A stretch of 6,226 nucleotides of DNA from an uncultured Ruminococcus sp. (GTDB taxonomy: Bacteria > Bacillota > Clostridia > Oscillospirales > Ruminococcaceae). Location: positions 1 to 6,226 of the forward strand of contig CANQCJ010000128.1 of NCBI GenBank assembly GCA_947589205.1, given 5' to 3'. Position 1 is the stretch's first letter; every line of letters starts with the position of its first letter. Shown in pieces: positions 1-5,226 of this stretch. Under the pieces are notes generated by a model. It did no database searches. It had not been told where the DNA came from and was given only the letters and a program-made list of their open reading frames with translations. The position numbers were made by a program, and so were the translations under genes.

Positions 1-60
1 CTGCGGACAATGGTTGAACGAACAAATGCCGGTAAGAAATTACTTGCAGAACTGAAATAA
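1..60 (+). CDS. C-terminal tail of an unidentified protein (5' end outside window)
   Basis: An open frame enters from the left edge and ends with TAA at 58-60, giving 19 residues ending in NAGKKLLAELK. The piece is too short and has no motif that would identify a family. It lies directly upstream, on the same strand, of several fragments that look like remains of a conjugative element, so it may be the end of one of that element's genes. That is inference from position only. Confidence 0.45.
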   Translation: MRTMVERTNAGKKLLAELK

Positions 61-190
61 AAGTGAGGAAGCAAAGGATTTTTTTCTTGAAGCTATGATG
101 AATTCCGGCGGCTCAGAGCGTGACCGTTACACGGGCATATATATTCAGCTTGAAAACGGTCTTGATTTTTGCACAGACGAGGAGGTGTGA
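56..190 (+). pseudogene. Small mobile-element-type ORF lacking a start codon
   Basis: The frame is open from just after a TGA at 53-55 to a TGA at 188-190. It encodes about 44 residues that read like a real, mostly polar small protein: SEEAKDFFLEAMMNSGGSE, then RDRYTGIYIQLENGLDFCTD. There is no ATG, GTG or TTG in frame until the ATG pair at 95-100, in the middle of the apparent helix and without a well-placed ribosome binding site. Either the gene lost its start by deletion next to the preceding gene, or a shortened protein starts at 95. Its last codons overlap the GAGGAGGTG binding site of the next frame, which is typical of tightly packed mobile-element operons. The ERDRY...IYIQL style resembles small accessory proteins of clostridial conjugative elements, but I cannot name a family. 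Confidence 0.45.
179..187 (+). promoter_or_regulatory. Strong ribosome binding site for the ParB-like remnant
   Basis: GAGGAGGTG is a near-perfect Shine-Dalgarno sequence followed, after six bases (TGAACA), by TTG at 194-196. Its quality and spacing are the main reason to believe that a gene once started at this TTG, although the frame is now broken after 16 codons. Confidence 0.6.
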
Positions 191-193
191 ACA

Positions 194-301
194 TTGAACA
201 AACAGTTTGATTTAAATGCAATACTGTCAGCACCTGCGATATAGACCGTACAGCAGATACCTTGTGACAAGCTGCGTCCTTATCACAACTACAAATTTTA
301 G
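194..301 (+). pseudogene. ParB-like partition/nuclease protein, N-terminal fragment, broken by in-frame stops
   Basis: Starting at TTG 194 the frame reads MNKQFDLNAILSAPAI, then a TAG at 242-244, and continues in the same frame as TVQQIPCDKLRPYHNYKF until a TAG at 299-301. The first block matches the leader typical of ParB/Spo0J-type proteins of clostridial conjugative elements (FDLNAIL...AP). The second matches the opening of the ParB N-terminal domain (I-P-x-x-x-L-x-P-Y/F-x-x-H/N-x-F). Family members normally continue with a GERLDDMVESI-type box and run to roughly 300 residues or more; none of this is present. The gene is therefore a remnant: it carries a nonsense codon and is cut off soon after residue 35, where unrelated sequence begins. 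In intact elements such proteins help maintain or mobilise the element. The assignment rests on motif recall, not on a search. Confidence 0.6.
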
Positions 302-589
302 ATTTTTTATCCGAACAGGCGGCGGTCATTGTGCTGAAGTAGGTTATGAATTAAATGACGATGGGGAGGACAGTCCGAGAGTTGTTGGGAAGGTCACAGA
401 AGGAACGGAAACGGCTTCTGGCGGGGCTTCAGGTGTTGACAGTGAAGTTATACACCCGACACCGCTTTAAGAGTTTCTGACAGCCGTTCGGGAGCGTCTG
501 AGAGCAGTCCTTTGCCGATCATCGCAGTAGCTGTGGTTGTTACAGGTGTCGGAGTCGGCGGGTTATTTATTTTGAAAAAGAAAAAGTGA
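302..589 (+). pseudogene. Frameshifted C-terminus of a membrane-anchored, probably surface-exposed protein
   Basis: Two overlapping frames together look like the end of one exported protein. The first, open to TAA at 468-470, has an acidic Gly/Ser/Thr-rich linker (GYELNDDGEDSPRVVGKVTE and on to VIHPTPL). The second, open after a TGA at 443-445, reads YTPDTALRVSDSRSGASESS and then a hydrophobic helix, PLPIIAVAVVVTGVGVGGLF, followed by ILKKKK and TGA at 587-589. Low-complexity linker, one transmembrane helix and a terminal lysine cluster are the usual layout of a C-terminal membrane anchor with a cytoplasmic stop-transfer end. It also resembles the tail of DUF4366-type (CD1107 family) proteins of clostridial conjugative elements. 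No single frame covers both parts, so a frameshift near 443-470 is inferred. No start or signal peptide is present, and the upstream part is replaced by the ParB remnant. The parent family is uncertain. Confidence 0.4.
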
Positions 590-598
590 GGTGCAGCT

Positions 599-919
599 AT
601 GATTTTTAGGAGCAAAGTATTTGTAAATGGCGAGCCTTTGTGGTCGCTTGATACAGACACACAGACGGTCACGCACATTCACCCTAAGACGTTCAAGGTC
701 GAAAAACACAGATTTTTTCACGATTACATACGCTACCATCTGCATTATATTGAAGAATACGCACCCGAAAGACTTCAAAGGCTTGTTGACAATGGGAAGA
801 TTTTTCGATATCTGACCGATTTTGACAACAAGTTTTTTTATACTTATGATTTGAGCCGGGAGGATGCTACTCCCGGCTCGTTATTTATCAAATATGACCT
901 TTTGTTAATTTTGAAATAA
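599..919 (+). CDS. TnpV-like small mobile-element protein with a replaced C-terminus
   Basis: This 106-residue ORF starts at ATG 599, five bases after a GAGGTG ribosome binding site (588-593) that overlaps the stop of the preceding remnant. It contains IRYHLHYIEEYAPERLQRL, then VDNGKIFRYLTDFDNK. That pattern (H/Y-R-x-x-Y-L-x-E-x(4)-x-x-x-L-x-x-G-K-L/I-x-x-Y-L-x-x-x-D) resembles the core of TnpV, a small protein of unknown role in clostridial transposons and conjugative elements. TnpV-type proteins continue for another 50 or so residues after this core. Here the frame instead runs straight through a perfect GC-rich inverted repeat (residues about 86-94) and ends 32 bases inside the 3' end of the convergent flippase gene. 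The last 20 or so residues are thus probably not native, and the gene is likely truncated. Family assignment is tentative. No signal peptide or membrane segment is seen. Confidence 0.5.
   Translation: MIFRSKVFVNGEPLWSLDTDTQTVTHIHPKTFKVEKHRFFHDYIRYHLHYIEEYAPERLQRLVDNGKIFRYLTDFDNKFFYTYDLSREDATPGSLFIKYDLLLILK
853..879. terminator. Perfect 10-bp GC-rich hairpin between convergent transcription units
   Basis: GAGCCGGGAG (853-862) and CTCCCGGCTC (870-879) are exact inverted complements around a 7-base loop. The hairpin begins nine bases beyond the stop codon of the minus-strand flippase, which suits a terminator for the sugar operon. On that strand, however, it is followed by an A-rich stretch, not a U-tract. 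Read on the plus strand it is followed by GTTATTTATC, a weak U-rich tail, which would suit termination of the left block. Stem quality makes a terminator or 3'-end stabilising hairpin likely; direction is uncertain. Confidence 0.65.
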
Positions 920-2408
920 GTTCATGTACATCTTTATTTCTTCCAATTGTGAACAGGAAAATTGCATTGGGAACCACAACACATATCACCGTTCTTATTA
1001 CAAATTTCACAAAGCTATATCCTACCACCATATGGTAACAAAGAAAATATGTAAGTAATCCCGCTGCCGCTACAACTAAGCATTGTATAGACAAACGTTT
1101 GAGATAGTCTCGTGGATTATCTCTAAAATACTGTTTGAACAATATTCCGAGCAACCAAGGATAAGATATGCAGACTGCCGTACACAACGTTGCAAATACT
1201 ACACCGTCAAGTCCGAAGAAATGAACAAGTATAATATCGCCTATTATATTCAAAATTGAAACAACATATGGTCTGAATTTGCCATACCACCACATTCCGG
1301 CTGCATCGCGATACAAGACCAGAATATCAACCATTTTCCATCCAAAGAAATAGACGCCAAACATAATTACAGTTGCATTTGAGAGGAGATATTCTTCACC
1401 AACCCATATTCTCATAAACGGTTGGAAAAGACATATCATTGATATAGAACAAAATCCTGATATCCAGACAAATAAAGAAGTGATCTTGTTAAAATCCCTA
1501 TAGTTTTTTTCAAGGCTTTCAGTTACCATACTGTTGCCGACACTCGGGCGGATCGATTCAAATATTACCATAACCAGATTGCGCACAGCGCTTATTATCA
1601 AGTAATAATTATTGTAACAGGCAACGGCGGTCAGACCTAACGAAGCAGAGATCACAATAGAGTCGGTCGATAGTAAGACCGTTGCTCCGATCTTTTCTCC
1701 GACAAGTGCAAAAACATTTTTGTATATCGCTTTTAATTCCGCCTTTTCAAGCGATCCACGGCATTTATATTGCGGATACAGCTTGTCAACTACTATTGAC
1801 TGTACAATATTTGTTATCACCGTAAATATCGGGCTTAAAATAATATATGCCATATAATTTTTCATCAAGCAAAGTACGGCAAGCTGAGATCCGTACATAA
1901 CGAAATTAACATATATGATTATCTTGTTGGATATATCCAATCTTTGAGAAGCCGTAAGCAATGCGCCCTTATATGCAAACGCAAAATATCCTATGACCGT
2001 TTTCAGCAAAAACACAAGATATAACGCATAAACATTTATATCCTCCGGCACATCGCCATTTATAAACGACCTGACAAAAGGGAGAAGAACAAGACCAAGC
2101 GTCAGAATAATGCAGCCTACTATGCGATATACTTTTTTATAGAAATTTAACAGCGCACATACCTTATCGTCATCTGCTTCCGCTATAGGCTTGTACATAC
2201 TGTAAACAAGCGCAGAACCAAAACCGAGCTCGCTGATACTTAACATCATCAGAACAGAAGTAAACAATCCGTCAAGACCCGCGTATTCCATGCCGATCTT
2301 TTTGATGATGACCGTTCTTATTATGAACGGGAAAATTATCATTATTATTCGGCTTGCGATACCCCATACAGTATTTCTTATCGAATTTTTCAGACGTCCG
2401 TCCGGCAT
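888..2408 (-). CDS. Wzx-type polysaccharide flippase (MOP superfamily membrane protein)
   Basis: The 506-residue product is almost entirely hydrophobic, with about 12-14 predicted membrane helices. Clear ones lie near residues 13-34, 92-113, 127-150, 161-182, 186-207, 310-330, 380-400, 403-424, 441-460 and 466-488. The stretch IGMEYAGLDGLFTSVLMMLS (38-57), followed by ISELGFGSALVYSMYKPIAE (58-77), is characteristic of the Firmicutes branch of Wzx/O-antigen flippases. These proteins move undecaprenyl-diphosphate-linked oligosaccharide repeat units across the cytoplasmic membrane for assembly into capsule or other wall polysaccharide. Length is normal for the family. The ATG at 2406-2408 is preceded by GAGGTG with a five-base gap, so the start is secure. 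It is the last gene of the minus-strand run, 69 bases after the SDR gene, which suggests that the sugar made upstream is part of the exported unit. Two in-frame stops (TGA TAA) end the gene before the hairpin at 853-879. Transported substrate cannot be read from sequence. Confidence 0.9.
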   Translation of the reverse strand: MPDGRLKNSIRNTVWGIASRIIMIIFPFIIRTVIIKKIGMEYAGLDGLFTSVLMMLSISELGFGSALVYSMYKPIAEADDDKVCALLNFYKKVYRIVGCIILTLGLVLLPFVRSFINGDVPEDINVYALYLVFLLKTVIGYFAFAYKGALLTASQRLDISNKIIIYVNFVMYGSQLAVLCLMKNYMAYIILSPIFTVITNIVQSIVVDKLYPQYKCRGSLEKAELKAIYKNVFALVGEKIGATVLLSTDSIVISASLGLTAVACYNNYYLIISAVRNLVMVIFESIRPSVGNSMVTESLEKNYRDFNKITSLFVWISGFCSISMICLFQPFMRIWVGEEYLLSNATVIMFGVYFFGWKMVDILVLYRDAAGMWWYGKFRPYVVSILNIIGDIILVHFFGLDGVVFATLCTAVCISYPWLLGILFKQYFRDNPRDYLKRLSIQCLVVAAAGLLTYFLCYHMVVGYSFVKFVIRTVICVVVPNAIFLFTIGRNKDVHELISKLTKGHI

Positions 2409-2423
2409 TATAACACCTCTGTT

Positions 2424-2440
2424 ATATAAAAATTTTATAT
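2424..2440. repeat. AT-only palindrome in the SDR-flippase gap
   Basis: ATATAAAA and TTTTATAT form a perfect palindrome around one central A within the 69-base gap between the SDR and flippase genes. It lies just upstream of the flippase ribosome binding site. Being entirely A/T it would form only a weak hairpin. It could be part of an internal promoter or regulator site, but no convincing -35/-10 pair with standard spacing could be placed. The rest of the gap is very AT-rich and shows no terminator. Confidence 0.3.
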
Positions 2441-2477
2441 TTCAAGCACCCGTTTTTTTGTAATTATATATGTTATA

Positions 2478-3422
2478 TTATTGTAAATTTCCTCGGATAA
2501 AATCTATAGTTATTTCTATTCCCTCTTCAAAGCTTACCTGCGGTTTCCACCCCGTATCTGATGAAAGCGATTCAATATCCGCGCATATATTCATGACCGC
2601 ATTTTCAGGGTATGGAATATCGCCGATTCCCAGTGGCAGGGACTTATCTATTTTATCTCTCATTATCTCGATATACTCCCTCAGCGGACGTTTTACCCCG
2701 CTGCCGAGGCAGTAAACGTGATTGCCGGTTACTTTTTCACCGATCAGATATAAAGCGCGTCCTGCATCCTCGCTATATAAATAATCCCACATCTGTTCGG
2801 CGGGCGTATAAGATACCTTGTCTCCATTCAACATTTTTGAAATTGATGACATTATCATTGACGATGCCTTATCATATTTCCCGTAAACGCTGAACACCCT
2901 CGCCCAAATGCAGGATATATCAAGACCTTCAGCTTCCAGCATCGCCATTTTACCTGCTGCATATTTAGCAATCCCGTACGCCGTGCATGGATTTACATTT
3001 GAATCAGGAGACTGCTTATCAAGATCAGATATTCCGTATTCTGCCTGTGAACCTGTGGCAATAAATTTCGTACACCCAAGGCATTTAGCAGATCTCAAAG
3101 CATCAAGAGTATATCTTATATTATTATTCTGACCTGTTACGCTTACTGCTCTTTTAGTGCCGGTTCCGTCCCATGCCATATGATAAAATATATCACAGGT
3201 ATCGCTGATCATGCTATTAAGATTTTCGTAATTACTTATTTGACAATAAACCTTAATGATTCTCTCATCGGTTGGAAGTCGGCTCAAATTCGGGCTTGCT
3301 TCCCTTACGACTGCATATATTTTTTCTATTCCGTTTTTAAGATATTCATCTATTGTCGCCAAGCCGAGCATACTTGTCGCGCCGGTTATTACTATTTTTT
3401 TCAATTCAGCTTTACACCTCAT
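2478..3422 (-). CDS. Extended-SDR nucleotide-sugar reductase/epimerase (candidate YerF- or RfbJ-like)
   Basis: The 314-residue product (numbered from the ATG) is an extended short-chain dehydrogenase. An N-terminal Rossmann strand is followed by TGATSMLG (13-20), a variant of TGxxGxxG with Ser at the second glycine. S125 in TGSQAEYG, with Y149 and K153 in YGIAK, forms the Ser-Tyr-Lys catalytic set. The C-terminal part (about 180-314) is the sugar-nucleotide lid with SEDAGRAL and GWKPQVSFEEGI motifs. Such enzymes reduce or epimerise keto groups of NDP-sugars in the cytosol using NAD(P)H. After rfbH and a ThDP enzyme, the likely role is the final reduction of a CDP-3,6-dideoxy sugar. Simple 4-keto reduction, as in CDP-abequose or paratose synthesis, is the alternative. 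The ATG at 3420-3422 overlaps the upstream gene by 11 bases, and the only GAGGTG (3415-3420) lies inside its first codons. TTG at 3402-3404 (giving MKKIVITG) is therefore a serious alternative start, although its spacing of ten bases is long. Confidence 0.85.
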   Translation of the reverse strand: MRCKAELKKIVITGATSMLGLATIDEYLKNGIEKIYAVVREASPNLSRLPTDERIIKVYCQISNYENLNSMISDTCDIFYHMAWDGTGTKRAVSVTGQNNNIRYTLDALRSAKCLGCTKFIATGSQAEYGISDLDKQSPDSNVNPCTAYGIAKYAAGKMAMLEAEGLDISCIWARVFSVYGKYDKASSMIMSSISKMLNGDKVSYTPAEQMWDYLYSEDAGRALYLIGEKVTGNHVYCLGSGVKRPLREYIEIMRDKIDKSLPLGIGDIPYPENAVMNICADIESLSSDTGWKPQVSFEEGIEITIDFIRGNLQ

Positions 3423-5211
3423 TCACAAGCGGAATATACATATTTTGTTTAAGCTCTTCTCTCGATAAAAACGGTGCCATATCTTCAAGCGGTGCGGAAA
3501 CCATTTTGCCGTTTTCAAGACGCTTGCTTGCCGCCTTTGGCTCTGTTATCTGCTCTTTTGAAAGCATCATCTCACAAATGCAAGCGGAATTCTGCGAAAG
3601 CGCCCAGCTTATTGCATCGTCAATATCTGCTGAGCTTTCACATCTTCTGAAGCTTATCCCGTATGCATAGGAGATCTTTTGAAGATCGGGGAAACTCAGA
3701 TCTCCGCTCTCTTCTCCGACGCCTACAAGCGGTTTGCCGAAATATGTATTTTGTGTCATACGAATCGAATGGTATCCTTGATTATTCATAACAAAAATAA
3801 TTATCGGAAGCTTATTATGAACGATAGTCTGAAACTCCTGAATATTCATTTGTAGGCTTCCTTCTCCGGTTACAAGAACGGTTTTACGTCTTCCGGAGGC
3901 TATACACACTCCGATAGCTGCAGGCAGACAATAGCCCATAGCAGCCGTGGACGGATTTGTGATGAATCTCATACCTTCTGTTATATATGAAGCCTGACTG
4001 CCAACAACGCGCGAAGTCCCGACGCTTACTACCAATCTGTCGGATTCTGTCAGGTGGTGTGTCATTCTATCAAAGAAAGCATATATGTTCGGCTTTTCAT
4101 CATCATAATGCCTTTTCAGGACGACAGGATATTTTTTTCTCCATTCCTGACACTTTTTGACCCATTCGTCCTTTGCCGACAATGGATTTGAAAGCTTTCC
4201 AAGAAGGCCGCAAATAAGCTCTTTGACATCGCAGCATATTTTAATATCCGCATTTATGCTGTCTTTTTCGAGCTCATCTGGGTCGATATCGTTTACTATT
4301 TTGTATGCTGCTCTTGCCCAACCTTCGTAGTTAAAACCGGTCTGAAAAAGGCTTAATCTGCTTCCGAAAGAAATAAACAAATCGGAATTTTGTACGGCAA
4401 AATTACCTGATCTGTCCCCTGTTGTACCGCTTCTTCCGACGTAAAGATGATGGTCAGAAGATATAGCATCAACGCTGCTCATACCTGTGACAACGGGAAC
4501 ATTCAGCTTTTCTACAAGCTTGAGCATTTTATTATGCGCGCCTGCAAGCCTTACTCCGTTGCCGATAAATAAAACCGGACGCTCGGAATGGCTGATTTTA
4601 TCAATAATACGATTAAGCGTATCATCGTTTATCCTACTAATATTTTGCGGCGGTTCAAAGCCTTCAAGATCATCTGTTTCTATTATTGCACTTTGCACAT
4701 TTTGAGGAATATCCAGCCAACAGGGTCCGGGGCGTCCTTCATATGCCAAATAAAGCGCTTTTTCAAGGCAGTAACGTATTTTTGTCGGATCGGTCACAAG
4801 CTCACAATATTTCGTCATATTTTTTACCGTTCCGATAATATCAAACTCCTGTACTCCCCTTGTTCTCAATTTGAGACCTGAAGTATATACGGTCGTGTCC
4901 AGTCTTGCTTGTCCCGAAATAACGAGCATAGGAATGGAATCCATCCAACCGCATACTACACCTGTTATGGCATTAGTAGCACCCGGACCTGTCGTCACAC
5001 AAACAGCCGCGATTTTATTGTTTACCCGTGCATAGGCTTCCGCTGCCATAGCGCATGCCTGTTCATGATGATTGTATGTACATTTAATTCCAGGGTGATG
5101 TCCGAAAGAGTCATTAAGATACATCGCGCCGCCGCCGGTTACAGTAAATATATCCGTGACACTATGTCTCACAAAAAAATCTGCTACATAATCTGACAAA
5201 CGAATTTTCAT
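3412..5211 (-). CDS. ThDP-dependent enzyme, acetolactate-synthase fold (candidate YerE-like sugar acetyl-transferring enzyme)
   Basis: The 599-residue product has the three-domain layout of acetolactate synthase/pyruvate decarboxylase enzymes. Domain one (about 1-170) holds the cofactor-activating Glu at E50 in HHEQACAMAAEAYAR and the TTGPGATNAITGV loop. The middle domain (about 190-345) carries GRSGTTGDRSGN and FISFGSRLS, as in FAD-binding ALS-type proteins. Domain three (about 375-560) has the ThDP-Mg motif GEGS (449-452) ending in NN (476-477), with Glu where most relatives have GDG. A true biosynthetic acetolactate synthase would be expected beside ilv genes and a small regulatory subunit. 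Here it sits 15 bases after rfbH and overlaps an SDR gene. In Yersinia, the ALS homologue YerE uses pyruvate to add a two-carbon branch at C4 of CDP-3,6-dideoxy-4-ketoglucose, and that role fits this context. The start ATG (5209-5211) has GAGGAG five bases upstream. The fold is certain; the substrate is inferred. Confidence 0.88.
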   Translation of the reverse strand: MKIRLSDYVADFFVRHSVTDIFTVTGGGAMYLNDSFGHHPGIKCTYNHHEQACAMAAEAYARVNNKIAAVCVTTGPGATNAITGVVCGWMDSIPMLVISGQARLDTTVYTSGLKLRTRGVQEFDIIGTVKNMTKYCELVTDPTKIRYCLEKALYLAYEGRPGPCWLDIPQNVQSAIIETDDLEGFEPPQNISRINDDTLNRIIDKISHSERPVLFIGNGVRLAGAHNKMLKLVEKLNVPVVTGMSSVDAISSDHHLYVGRSGTTGDRSGNFAVQNSDLFISFGSRLSLFQTGFNYEGWARAAYKIVNDIDPDELEKDSINADIKICCDVKELICGLLGKLSNPLSAKDEWVKKCQEWRKKYPVVLKRHYDDEKPNIYAFFDRMTHHLTESDRLVVSVGTSRVVGSQASYITEGMRFITNPSTAAMGYCLPAAIGVCIASGRRKTVLVTGEGSLQMNIQEFQTIVHNKLPIIIFVMNNQGYHSIRMTQNTYFGKPLVGVGEESGDLSFPDLQKISYAYGISFRRCESSADIDDAISWALSQNSACICEMMLSKEQITEPKAASKRLENGKMVSAPLEDMAPFLSREELKQNMYIPLVNEV

Positions 5212-5226
5212 ATAATCTCCTCGAAT

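Noticed and set aside
93..329. Minus-strand open frame of 78 codons rich in Cys and Ser
   Set aside because: It lies antisense to the small ORF and the ParB remnant, shows no family motif, and its composition looks like a frame shadow.
448..778. Two overlapping minus-strand open frames opposite the membrane anchor and the TnpV-like gene
   Set aside because: No motifs, odd composition (poly-Phe and Thr-Pro runs are antisense of the Lys tail and linker), and the plus-strand frames are more convincing.
627..815. Plus-strand ATG frame inside the TnpV-like gene
   Set aside because: Out-of-frame shadow with Arg/Ser-rich low-information sequence and no binding site of its own.
2470..3670. Several plus-strand open frames opposite the SDR gene and the end of the ThDP gene
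   Set aside because: All are antisense to genes with clear catalytic motifs and show no recognisable protein features.
3412..5211. Housekeeping acetolactate synthase (ilvB/alsS)
   Set aside because: No ilvN, ilvC or alsD neighbour; it is tightly packed between rfbH and a nucleotide-sugar SDR, so a sugar-pathway role is more likely, though the fold is the same.
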